Shown here one piece after another: positions 10,983-20,816 of a stretch of DNA of 64,000 nucleotides. Origin of the DNA: Mastigamoeba balamuthi (lineage: Eukaryota; Evosea; Mastigamoebida; Mastigamoebidae); the NCBI GenBank assembly GCA_902651635.1, contig CACRSC010000078.1, positions 34,631 to 98,630 on the forward strand, given 5' to 3'. The position numbers were made by a program, and so were the translations under genes. Numbering within the stretch: the stretch's first letter is position 1; the number at the start of each line of letters is the position of its first letter. Under the pieces are notes generated by a model. The model did no database searches and was not told where the DNA came from. It saw only the letters and a program-made list of their open reading frames with translations.

Positions 10983-12603
10983 ATGAGGGACAAGAAACTC
11001 ACCATCAAGGCGCCCCGCACGGTGCCGTTCCCACGCACCAACGGTGTCTTCGAGTGCCTCGACTGCCACAACCACTGGTATGCCGCTGAAATCGTCTCGG
11101 TGCGCTCCTGCAGCCCTCCGTCAGTACTGCGTGCAGTATTTTGTTATGCCTGACAGACCCCCACTTTATTCGCCGCTTCTCCTCCGGTGCCACCGCGTCT
11201 CTCGTCGGTTCTCCTGCGCGTCCCGCTCTCTCCCACCGCTCCACGGCACTGCAGGTCCACGGAGACGAGTTCATCGTGGTCCACTTTGACGGCCTCAAGC
11301 CCCGGTGGAATGGTACGTGCAGTCCCTTTTCCCCGCCGTGCAGCTCTTCTGTGCTTTTCTCTGACGTGGCCGCTGCTCTGCCCCGCGCCTCCCGCCCGCC
11401 CAGAGGAGATCCCGCTGACGGACATGCACCGCTTCCGCAAGCTCATCCCCTCGCGCGCCCGCTACGGCGCAGACGCCAACTTCAAGATCAGTGCGCGGAC
11501 CCGCTTCTCGACCGCCGGTTCTGCACGTTTCTGATGACTGACGAGCGGTTTCCCCCCTCTCTCAGAGTGGTCTGAGCTGCCGCTGCTCGACCTGCCCGAC
11601 GAGACGTCAGGTTCGCCGCTTCTGCACCGCGTCCACCGCGTCTGACACTCCGCTCTCAGAGGACGGTGAGCCCATACCCGAGGGGCTCAAGTCGCCCGTG
11701 TGCGCGCCGGTGCCGAACCCGCTGAAGAAGCGCTCCGAGGTGGCGAAGCCCGAGGGCGCGCCCAAGTTCCCGACGCAGGGGGCCATCTGCGAGTGCAAGG
11801 ACTTTGCGGGCAACTGGTACGCCGCCGAGATCGTGCAGATCGTCAGCGACACGATCGTCGTCGTCCACTTTGACGGCATGCTCCCCAAGTGGGACGGTGA
11901 GCCCTCATTCCGTCTCGAGACGTTTCTTGCACGGGTCTCAACGCGTTTGCATGTGCTCCATGTGCGTGGCAGAGGACATCGACATCGTGCGTGGTATCAG
12001 GAGGTTCCGCAAGTTCGACGCCAGCCGCGCCAAGTGCGAGTGCAACCCGAGCTACAAGATCGGTAAGCGGGCACCGTGTTTCTGTCGCTTTTGCTGCCGT
12101 GCTCACGCGTCTGTCGTCGCCAGACCGCAGCAAGCCGGCGATGGAGCTGCCGTACGACCCCGACGAGGACGAGGGCGAGGCCAGGAGACGCAAGGAGCGG
12201 GCCAGAGAGGCCAGCAACGGCCCGCGGACGGTGACGTTCCGGTGCATCTGCAACACGCGGTTCGGCGAGACGCTCTTCATCAGCGGCAGCCACCACAAGC
12301 TGGGATCGTGGGTCCCGCGCCGCGCAGACATGCAGTACTCGCGCCTGACGCCCGGCGGCCACGAGTGGACGCTGACGCTGCAGCTCGACCGCATGCCGAT
12401 CGAGTACAAGTGAGCCAGCGCTCTATGCCGTCTCTTTTGGCGCGGGGGGAAATCAACTGACTCTGCGGGCTACGCGCAGGTACGTGCTGGTGGGCGCCAG
12501 GGGCACGATCGAGTGGGAGTCGAGGACGAACAGAGTGCTGTCGGCGACGGCCACCGAAACCAACGACATCTTCGACAAGGACACGGACCTGAGGGACTTC
12601 TGA
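10983..12603 (+). CDS. Double Tudor-knot protein with C-terminal CBM20-like domain
   Basis: Unusual domain pairing. Eight exons, 10983-11099, 11255-11312, 11404-11490, 11566-11610, 11660-11896, 11973-12062, 12124-12409 and 12480-12603, join in frame to 347 residues. Two repeats of a Tudor/MBT-knot kind are visible: ECLDCHNHWYAAEIVSV...IVVHFDGLKPRWNEEI and ECKDFAGNWYAAEIVQI...VVVHFDGMLPKWDEDI, each followed by a basic RFRK helix. The last ~110 residues look like a CBM20 starch-binding fold: VTFRCICNTRFGETLFISGS, LGSW, W-L-L, EYKYV, then IEWESRTNR. Tudor-knots generally bind modified chromatin or RNA, and CBM20 binds alpha-glucans. A link between the two is inference only. The first ATG after the divergent promoter shared with eEFSec (10698-10982) is chosen as start. 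Confidence 0.78.
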
Positions 12604-13321
12604 GGCCTCTCTCTCACCGCGCCACAGAGACCGCCACCAACACGAAACATGGGAACCCAATGTGAATACGCCGCCTCGCGCTTTCTGGGCACCGCAACAA
12701 CGGAGAACCACATTTGGGGTTCTCCATCTCCAATAGAGAAGCCCAAGTCACAGCAGCCCCGTGTATCGAGTAGTTGGACAGCAGGAATAATCACGAACAA
12801 GGAACACTCGTCTGGTGTCAACGTGACGTTTATTGTGACATGGCGTTTACTGTGTTGTGGTGTTGATGCGTTGTAATGTTACTGTTGTGGTGTGCGCTGT
12901 TGGTGTTGTGGCGTTACGGTGTTGTGGCGTTGTTTAAAACAAAAAGAACTAAAAAATCATCGAGACAGGGTCGCATGCCATCGAGCCCACCGCTGTTCGG
13001 TCAGGTCGTCTGTGACAAAGACGCGCACCCGCGGCCTGGGGAGGCGGCAGAAAAGGCTGGCGAGAGTACAGGAAGCCAGGGAGACACCCCTAAGGGGCGA
13101 CGCCCAGGCATCAGCGCTCAATCGCTTAGCCCCGCAGACCTCCCCCGTCGCAATAGCGCGCATCTGCAGACGGCCCCGACGTCCCTTGTGGCTTGCTAGC
13201 ATGCGACACTGCTCTTGTTGCTGCATCTCGTCGTGCGTGCTGCCCTGCAGAGTGATTCGTGTCTGTTGCTGAGCATCACAGAACAAGGGGGGGGGGAGAG
13301 AACGAGGAGCACAGGCTTACC
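12604..13321. other. Intergenic stretch with GTTGTGG-rich low-complexity tract
   Basis: 12848-12930 is a degenerate run of GTTGTGGTGTT/GTTGTGGCGTT units. A 109-codon minus-strand open frame (12957-13286) ends with a Trp/Arg-rich sequence. It could be a 3' exon of the gene at 13.3-14.1 kb, because a good donor (GAG|GTAAGC) lies just past that gene's stop, but I recognise no family. Otherwise I see nothing here. Confidence 0.4.
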
Positions 13322-14070
13322 TCATTTCCACAGGTGGTGCAGCAGGACTCCTCCCCAGAACGTGACCGTCGTGACGGTGGCCACGTGCGAGGCCGTCTGC
13401 GGGCTCAGCCCCGCAAGCGACAGCCCATCTGCCAGCGTGAGAGACATCTCCTCGTACCACTTCTGTGCAGGGGGGTTTCACAGAGCATTGTGAATTGTGG
13501 GTGTCTATTTTTGGGCCAGTTGACTTGGCGCCTGTTTTTGAATTAAAGAGCGCCCCTCCCTGCCCGTCTCTGCCCTCCCGCGCCCTCGGGGAAGGCGGAG
13601 GGTGTTCGTACGAAGTGATCGAACTCGACGGACACAGGAGGAGAGGACCAGGACCAGGAGGACCAGGACCAAGACTGGCTGAAGAGGTGGCTGGCGATCG
13701 AGAGGTCTGCAGAGATGCGGACGAGCTCGCCGACGTTGATGACGCCTTCAGGTACGAGGACCCTGGGGGGCACGTACACCCCCTGCTTCTGCGCCTCTGC
13801 CTGCGCCAGCACCGCCAGGTCGTGCGGTGTCGTGCTGGCCGGCACGCTCACGACGACCCTGCCGCCGCTGCACTTGTCGCACACGACCGACACCGCGTAC
13901 ACCTTCTCTGCCGGGGCCGCTGCGCCCGTCGGCGACGAGGACCCCGACGCCGCGGCGACGAGGAGGAGCAGGAAGGACAGTAACAGCACGAGCTGCAGCA
14001 GCGTCCGCACGAGGAGCAACAGGAGACGGAGGAACCGGAGGGCGGGGGACAGAACGCTGGAGAACGACAT
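13322..14070 (-). CDS. Small secretory-pathway or membrane protein, unknown
   Basis: Not recognised. Two exons, 14070-13636 and 13462-13322, join in phase 0 to 191 residues. The N terminus is a long Leu-rich hydrophobic helix (residues ~10-40, a signal anchor or signal peptide). A short ectodomain follows with a C-x-x-C pair in VVCDKCSGGRVVV and a polar region with PPRVLVPEGVINVGELV. The C-terminal exon starts KWYEEMSLTLADG and ends with a weakly hydrophobic helix and LLHHLWK. A GAG|GTAAGC donor directly after the stop suggests a 3'-UTR intron or an alternative ending. The donor of the single coding intron was chosen by frame (CCT|GTGTCC), so the repetitive SWSWSS stretch before it may be intronic in other isoforms. 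Confidence 0.5.
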
Positions 14071-14529
14071 GGTGAGAGACGGGTGGTTGGGTATGATCAC
14101 TGGGCACACGCTAAATGAAATGAACACGCCTCTGCCCCAACGGACTCAGATATTCACAGCAATTGATCTGCGTTCCCGCGCACAGCGTCCTCACAGAAAT
14201 TCGTACGCAAAATGCGGGCAATTTCTGCGGTCGGATTGGGCGAAAACCTCCGATAGTGCTTGAAGCACGATCGTCGCGCACTCGGTTCTTGGTTGCGAAG
14301 TCATCGACCGCGGGTGCTCCTGCGGCGAGGGGGTCTGCAGAGTTTACGAGGATGAGCTGTGCAGCAATTGTTATGGATCACAGTGCTAGGGACACCAGCA
14401 AAGTCGCGTAGGGACTGGATGCGGCGCAACGCGATGGGCGATTGGACTGGGACATGCAGGGCACGATCAGTCGGAAACGAGTCGGGACACTCGACACACA
14501 TTCTTCGAACTGGTATACAGGAGGACGGC

Positions 14530-14800
14530 GAGAGCAGCGACCCTGTGAGGTAGTCGGTTGCCTCTGCAAAACCGCAGCTGCACGTCTGGTGCCAGACGTC
14601 AAGTGTGTGGTCAAGGTGCTCTCTGTCACAGCGGTTTACACAGGAGTTGCGGTGCAGCGGGTCGGGAGGTCTTCAGCATGTACAGCTCCGACTGTATTGT
14701 CGACATACGTGTTGACCGCCGCAGTGTGCTCCAGCAGCTGCTGGAACCACCACTCGCACTGAAGTGTGTGAGAGCTTGGGCGGACTTCAAAGGCAAGAGC
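14530..14800 (-). pseudogene. Relic of two-TM family, exon 1 only (unit Z)
   Basis: On the minus strand this region aligns with exon 1 of unit D: the segment around GCAGCGACCCTGTGAGG, the following LWFAEA-equivalent region and the CACAGCGG...TTGCGGTGCAG block recur in the same order. It has no open frame across the unit and no exon 2 or 3 on its downstream side. 14071-14530 upstream of it shows nothing I can name. Confidence 0.6.
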
Positions 14801-15029
14801 GAGACCATTCCACCCAACCCAGTCAGTTCGAAAAGGAAAGGCACCCACCCAGATTCCCTTAATGAGTGCCGTAGTTTCCGTGACAGCAGCCCGTATTTCA
14901 CGACAGCAGGGTGGTGTGGCGATTAACTACCGACGGTATGAGACCCGTAATGTGTCTCGCCTAAGCAAGCAAGCATAACCACTCTGATACTTGTCGTCAA
15001 AAAACTCAGTCGCTTCTTGGTTCTCAGAA

Positions 15030-16020
15030 TCACGGCATTGGCGCCGCATCTGGGTGGATGTTGTGCTCGCGGAGCAGCAGTTTCCTCTTCCTCGACACGC
15101 GCTCGCGTAGCAGCCACAGGACGCCAGTACAGGCCAGCGCCACGACTAGGATGCCCGCGCACGTCTGCACAAACGTGATGCTGAGCTCCGCTGTCGGGAA
15201 CTTGAGCAACAAGTGTCCTCCCTTGGCGTAGCACGTAACGGTCGAGTTGGCCTCGTAGTAGTCCGACCCGCACGACTCGCTGGCAGTGTCCTCGACGACG
15301 TTGCCGCCGTGGGGCTTGTAGAGCAGCCTGATCTCCTCCCATTCCCGCCACCCCGACTTGGAGCAGTTCCTCCCGAGGCGTGCACTCAGCACCACGCATT
15401 CCTGCGCCAGCCCTTTGGTAAGATGGTGAAGGGGGCCCGTGGCGTGCATCAACGCACGTGTCGGCACGCGGTGGCGGCGACGTTGACCGGCAGAGCCCAG
15501 CACAGCCCGCAGGCAACACCCACCAGCATCACCACCGCAAGGAGCAGCAAGCAGACCTTGAGGAACAGCCCCCAGGTCCGTATTCTCTCCTCCAGCATCG
15601 CCGCAGTGGTCTGTGCTGAGCTGCGGGAACCGGTGACCGTCTCCTCTGCATCAGTTTTCGTTGTCGTGTGAGATTCAATTGCCCTCAATAAACGCGGTTT
15701 CCCGACATACCGATGGCGACGCCGTTGTGCTGCGCGAGGACCTTAGACCCCGTGAAGTGCTCGTGGGCCTCTGCGAACCAGAGCTGCACGTCGGGCTCCA
15801 GCAGAGCCCGCACAGAGGCGGCCTCGCCCCTGTCGCTGCAGTGGCTGATACACGCGAGGCGGTGCAGCGCCCTGGCCACCTCCTTGGCTGTCGAGGGCGT
15901 CAGGGCGGCCAGCACGCGGCCGCCGCCGACCAGCCGCTCCTCTGTGAAGTAGTCCGCTGTGCACATGTTGCGCAGCTCGTCCTGGGCTCGCTGGGAGAGC
16001 TGGGACGGCCACGTCGCCAT
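15030..16020 (-). CDS. Two-transmembrane family protein, unit A (intact)
   Basis: Member of an unrecognised local gene family. Three exons, 16020-15711, 15645-15458 and 15401-15030 (phases 1 and 0), give 289 residues. Exon 1 encodes a soluble helical domain (WPSQLSQRAQDELRNMC ... EPDVQLWFAEAHEHFTG). Exon 2 supplies TM1 (LFLKVCLLLLAVVMLVGVA). Exon 3 encodes a ~75-residue Cys-containing loop with CVVLSARLGRNC, W-EEIRL, a SESCGSDYYEANSTVTC segment, then TM2 and a basic tail (RERVSRKRKLLLRE). Both ends are therefore predicted to be cytosolic with the Cys-rich loop outside. The two-TM/Cys-loop plan is superficially like BK-channel beta subunits, but no sequence match supports that. Six further units follow the same exon order within 6 kb. 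Confidence 0.75.
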
Positions 16021-16210
16021 GTGATTGGTGCCCTCCGTGTAACGCAGCTTTAGTTTTGGTGATCAGTTGTGTCTGGTTGTCGGTACGTGTTCCGGAAGAA
16101 TCTTCGACTATTCTGCGTCAGCTGATTCCTTCCCCCAGCTTTCCTCGTTCCGCCGTTATCCCCCTCTCCTGAACACCACGTCATCAGAAATAACCCGCCG
16201 TGGCCCCAAC

Positions 16211-16995
16211 TCAGTTGACCCGAGCATCTTCTGCTGTGAGGTGCTGTGAGAGCAGTGGGCCGATCACTGGGCCTCGATTTTCCTCAGTTGTTTTTTGCTG
16301 CGCAAATACGTCCACACGACAAAGACGCTGATCTCCTCTGTGGGACCTCCAGCAGCAAGCACCCTCCCTTGACGTAGCACGTGATGGCTGTGTTGGCCTC
16401 GTAGTAGTCCGGCCCGCACGACTCGCTGGCGATGTCCTCGACGGCAATTTACCTTCAACGCGAGTAATGGGATAAAATGCGGCACCGAGTGACTCAGGTC
16501 ATCGAATCACAATCACTCTAGGTTCCCAGAACTGCGGATTCTGAGGATTTGTGTGGATTCTTCCATGTGTGACTGATCTCAAGTGAAGAGCCTCGAGCAT
16601 GCTCCCATTGTGTCTCAATATGCATTAACAATACGCATTCGGTCCTAGGAGCTCAATACAATTCTATGTCTCAAAATCACACTATTGGCAGTGCATTTGG
16701 AGAGTGGCGTTGTGCTTGCGGAGCAGCAATATCCTCTTCCGTTACATGCATGGTTTGCGCTGAGCAGCGGGCACCCGAGGAGGGCGAGGAGGACGAGAGG
16801 CACGCCGCGCACTGGAGTGGGAGGCAGAGCGGGTGTACGAAGAAGTAAGCAGTCCACTGTGCACATGTTGTGTAGCTTGTCCTGGGAGAGCTGGAAGAGC
16901 TGGAATGGCCACGTCATCATGTTTATTGGTGCACAATTGTGCAAATTAACTGTGGTGAGTCGTTTAATCTGGTTGTCAATTTTCAAGAGCACTTT
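16211..16995 (-). pseudogene. Scrambled two-TM family unit B
   Basis: 16848-16922 (minus) encodes the exon 1 start (MTWPFQLFQLSQDKLHNMC). It runs directly into 16645-16740, which aligns with the 3' end of unit A (tail and flank), so the middle of the gene is deleted. A separate exon 3 fragment at ~16255-16450 keeps an EDIASESCG-like piece and the post-TM2 sequence RSKKQLRKIEAQ, nearly identical to the tail of unit C. No open reading frame survives. Confidence 0.7.
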
Positions 16996-17113
16996 TCCTC
17001 CAGGAGTTTAGGAAATCAGTTGTTCATCTGCGTCTCATGCAATCAGAAATACCGCAATGGCCTCAACTCAGTTGGCCCGCTCGTCCCTTGCAATGCTGGG
17101 AGCAGTGGGCCGA

Positions 17114-18032
17114 TCACTGGGCCTCGAGTCTCCTCCTCAGTTGCTTTTTGCTGCGCACATCTGTCCACACGACACCAGCAATGAAGAGGCACGACCCAGC
17201 GGTGCTGCCAAGTGACATCATCGACAACTCCAACCCGGACAGGTATGGATACTGCAGGCAGAGGTGGCTGCCCCTGACATAGCACGAAGTAGTCGTGCCA
17301 TTGGTGTATCGCAACTTCCCGCAGCACATTGTTGTGGAATCCTCGATTACACCACCGCTGTGGTTTCTGTGCTGGAGCCGGACCTCGTCCCACTGCCACC
17401 CATCCCTGCACTTTCTGCCACGCGCGTAGAGGACAAGGCACTCCTGTAGCTCTGGTCAGTGATGTACCCAGCCACTCGTGATTACCCCCTTGCAATGAGT
17501 AGCTGAGAGGTAGACAGGGATCCAGCAGCACAGCAGCACAACGGTCACCAGCACCAGAATGGCAACAGCAGTGATGACGGCTCTGAGCAGCTGCATGCGC
17601 ATCTGCAGTTTATCGTCAAGTAGGGCCATGGTCACCTGGCGTGAGCTGGCTGCCTCGATCACTCTCCCAGACGCTGGAGGGAAGCACAGAGAAAGTCAAC
17701 ATGTGTGAGAGTGAGTGCAAGAATGCAAGCCTACGCAGAACAATGGGGTGGGGCTCTCTTGGCAGTGCGGTGGGCCCCCTGAAGTAGTCCGCTGCCTCAG
17801 CGAGCCAGAGGTCAGCATCGGGTCTCAGTGCCTGGTCGAGGCGAGACTTGTCCATCACAGTGGGATACTTGTGTCTCTGCAGGGCAGCGACCACACCCGC
17901 CATGGTCGTGTGCGATATCATGGCGAGTGCCTTGTCAGCACTGAGCATCACGCTTGGGTGTGCCATTGCCTCGCAGATCGTCCGCAGCTCCTCCTTTGCA
18001 CTGGGAGGCAGGTTCGACAGCCACGACTTCAT
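17114..18032 (-). CDS. Two-transmembrane family protein, unit C (intact, divergent)
   Basis: Second intact member. Exons 18032-17735, 17673-17486 and 17443-17114 have the same phases (1, 0) as unit A and give 271 residues with no internal stop. Exon 1 (MKSWLSNLPPSAKEELRTIC ... PDADLWLAEAADYFRGP) aligns throughout with unit A but at much lower identity. TM1 is AVITAVAILVLVTVVLLCCW. The loop keeps the frame of Cys residues (ECLVLYARGRKC, MCCGKLRY, TSCYVRG) and the W-DEVRL motif. TM2 is around SCLFIAGVVW, and the tail is RSKKQLRRRLEAQ. Conservation of exon boundaries, Cys pattern and basic tail despite divergence argues that the family is under selection. Confidence 0.72.
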
Positions 18033-18299
18033 GCAGCAAAGGAGAGGCAAGCTTGGTGAGTGTATGGTTCTTTCAAACTGATGCCGTGTCACGATTCCCG
18101 CAACCACTCTGGTGTGATAATTGTGAGACAGATATTTCGTGTCTGTAAGCACACCGCATTGTTCACTGGTGTTTGCAATTGCAATTGGCCATTCCCGACC
18201 CTGTGACTGGCTCTTTCGGTGCTGTTGCAAAGAGGAAGCTGCCTGTTACTCACAGCAGGCACCATGCCAAAAATTGCGGGCAGTCTCACATTTGTGTCT

Positions 18300-18843
18300 T
18301 ATTGAGTGAGCGGTCGACATTTTGACAAGATGCAATGTGTGTTGGGTGCCTTGGTTCAGGAGGGGCTGCCTCTCTTGGTTCTGCCTCTTTTTTGTGTCCG
18401 AAAGGGGATCATTAAGGTGTTTCTTTGCCAACCTGACCTCGTGCCAGTTGAACACTGCGATACCCAGTGTGCGCCCGCCTGCAACACGTTCTGGTCAGCG
18501 TGCACGCAATGAGTATGAAGGGGCCTACACAGGCGGACTGGGTGCGACTGCCGTGAGAGCAGCGAGGACCCTGTGAAGAAGTCCGCTGCTTCCGCGAACC
18601 ACAGCTGCGGGTCGAGTCCCAGGACGTGGAGAACTCGGTCCGGTGCTCCCTGTCCCAACGGTCCAATAGGACGTTGCGGTGCAGGGCGTCGAGGACCTCC
18701 AGCGCAGCTGACGGCGCCAGCAGCTCCAGCACGCGACGGCCGGCAACCATCCCATCGGCGATGAAGTCGGGACCACACATGCTGCGGATCGCGGCCTGGG
18801 AGTTCTGCGAGAGCTTTGACGGCCATGCCGAGAGCGAGGCCAT
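18300..18843 (-). pseudogene. Two-TM family unit D, exon 1 remnant with frameshift
   Basis: Begins MASLSAWPSKLSQNSQ at 18843 and follows exon 1 of unit A. Around 18640 the frame shifts by one base: the upstream frame reads DREHRTEF, and the homologous DPQLWFAEAADFFTG continues in another frame. No exon 2 or 3 is found between here and unit C. Either the unit is decayed or the base is a sequencing error in a truncated copy. Confidence 0.68.
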
Positions 18844-19060
18844 TATTCGGCGATGTAGTCGTACAAAAGCAATAGGAAATGTCACCCGGTGACGCGCGGA
18901 GACCCGCCTCAAATGTTATTTTCGCGGAAAGTAGGGGAAACACGTATGCCGTGGCCACATGCATGTCATCAGTGTTAAAAGTTGAGTACACTGCCTCTGA
19001 TGAGATGCCACGCGCGATGCCACATTCACAAAAGCCACTCTACAAAAGCCCATCCGGTTC

Positions 19061-20039
19061 TCAGAACCAGAGTATTGGCACTGTCTCTGGCAGTTGGGTG
19101 TTGCTCTCGCGGAGCAGCTGCCTCCTCTTCCTCGCCACGCGCCAGCGCAGCAGTAACAAGACGCCAGCGACGGCCAGCATCATGGCCAGGCTGCCCGCAC
19201 ATCGGGAACTCCAGCAGCAAGTGCCCTCCCTTGGCGTAGCACGTGACGGTCGTGTTGGCCTCGTAGTAGCCTGGCCCGCACGACTCACTGGTGGTGTCCT
19301 CGACGGCGTGGCCGCTGTGGGGCTGGTAGCGCAGCCTGATCTCCTTCCACTCCCACCACTCGGGCTTGGAGCAGTTTCTCCCGAGGCGTGCGCTCACCAC
19401 CAGGCAGTCCTGAGCCCACTCCTGAGGATGGGCTAGGAGAGGGTGGCGCAATGCATCAGCGCACGTGTCTGCACGCGGTGGCGGTGACGTTGACGGGCAG
19501 CGCCCAGCACAGCCCGCACACAAGGCCCACCAGCATCACAACCGCGAAGAGCAGCATACAGCCCTTGATGTAGAGCCCCCAGGTCTGTATCTTCTCCTCC
19601 AACATCGCCGCCGTAGTCTGAGCCGAGTTCTGGGCATGGGCAATCGTCTGGTCTGCGCTTGAGTGTGGGTGCAATTGAGACCGAGGGTTCGCTCGAGGGT
19701 CCCCCAACGAGCAAGAGCAGTGGGTGCACCGAGGACGGCACCGTGGTGCTGCTGCGCGAGGACCTGCGACCCCGTGAAGTGCTCGTAGGCCTCTGCGAAC
19801 CAGAGCTGCACGTCGGGCTCCAGCAGCTCCCGCACCGTTGTGGGCCTGCCGTCGCTGGTGTCCTGTCGTGCGAGGCAATCGAGGCGGTGCAGCACCCTGG
19901 CCACCTCCTTGGCTGTCGAGGGCGTCAGGGCGGCCAGCACGCGGCCGCCGTCGACCCGCCGCTCCTCTGTGAAGTAGTCCGCTGTGCACATGTTGCGCAG
20001 CTCGTCCTGGGCTCGCTGGGAGAGCTGGGACGGCCACAT
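19061..20039 (-). pseudogene. Two-TM family unit E, frameshifted before TM2
   Basis: Exon 1 (20039-19742), exon 2 (19652-19465) and the start of exon 3 (19409 onward) match unit A at high identity and splice in the same phases. Near 19200, after LLLEFP, about 32 bases present in unit A are replaced by a single base. This removes the start of TM2 and throws the rest (CAGSLAMMLAVAGVLLLLRW, RKRRQLLRES) out of frame. The in-frame reading instead runs Arg/Glu-rich to a stop at 19026. It is recent enough to be nearly intact, so it may be a polymorphic or very young pseudogene. Confidence 0.75.
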
Positions 20040-20199
20040 CACCTTTTTGTTGGCACTGGTAATTGTATTTCTGGCAGAAATGCGAAGAGCTAAACGGTGA
20101 AGATAACCCTCTGAGTCATCTCGTTCGAGTTTGGGTTTTCCCAAACGGTTCTACCATCGGGTCCGTGGCAGAACTGCAGTGTCAGACAAATGGCGCAGA

Positions 20200-20600
20200 A
20201 GGCTAGTTCCCATTTCGAGGAAGAAGATATCTGAATCGCGTAGCATTTCTTGAGTTGACCACATTTACCACGGTGTTATGTGCGATCCACCTTGGAGTGG
20301 AGTCACTGATAAGATCTGAGTGCCTCCCTCGATGTGATACTGCGTATACCCATCCACACAACACCGGCGAACTAAAGGCAGCTCCAGTCGTGTTGCCCAT
20401 TGTGGCACCATTGACAATGGGTATTTGGGTACCATATAGCATAATAGATCATTCCTGCCCTGTGTTGTCGCATAATCCTCGATGGCATTACTGGGCTCAC
20501 TGTGCCCGATTCGTATCTCGTCCACCGTCAGAATCCGTACCTGCTGTGTGCGTGCAGGATAAGGTTCTCTTGTTGCTCTGGTCAGTGTGAGGTAGCTGCT
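20200..20600 (-). pseudogene. Decayed exon 3 of two-TM family (unit F)
   Basis: On the minus strand, 20400-20590 retains a DEIRIGHSE...AIEDYATT block that parallels DEVRLQHRN...VIEDSTT of unit C, and the preceding sequence resembles its ECLVLYAR start with stops. The TM2 region is not recognisable. It marks the far end of the array, next to the MBOAT gene. Confidence 0.5.
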
Positions 20601-20816
20601 CCTTGGGCAGGTTAACCCCCGTGCATTTGAAGTCAAATTCCAGGTCTTACTGAGATCACCCCGGTACAGTGGGATGTCGAGTGGATGACCTGCGAGTCGA
20701 AGGTGCGCAATTGACCCTGGACGCATGATGACACAGACGTGGTACCCTCATGCGCAGAGTACGCAAACGAACAAACTCGACGAGCACACAATTGCCATCG
20801 ACGTAACGCGCGTTTA

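Noticed and set aside
15030-18032. Assigning the two-TM family to BK-channel beta subunits
   Set aside because: Only the two-TM, Cys-loop topology agrees. No residue-level signature was found, so the family is left unnamed.
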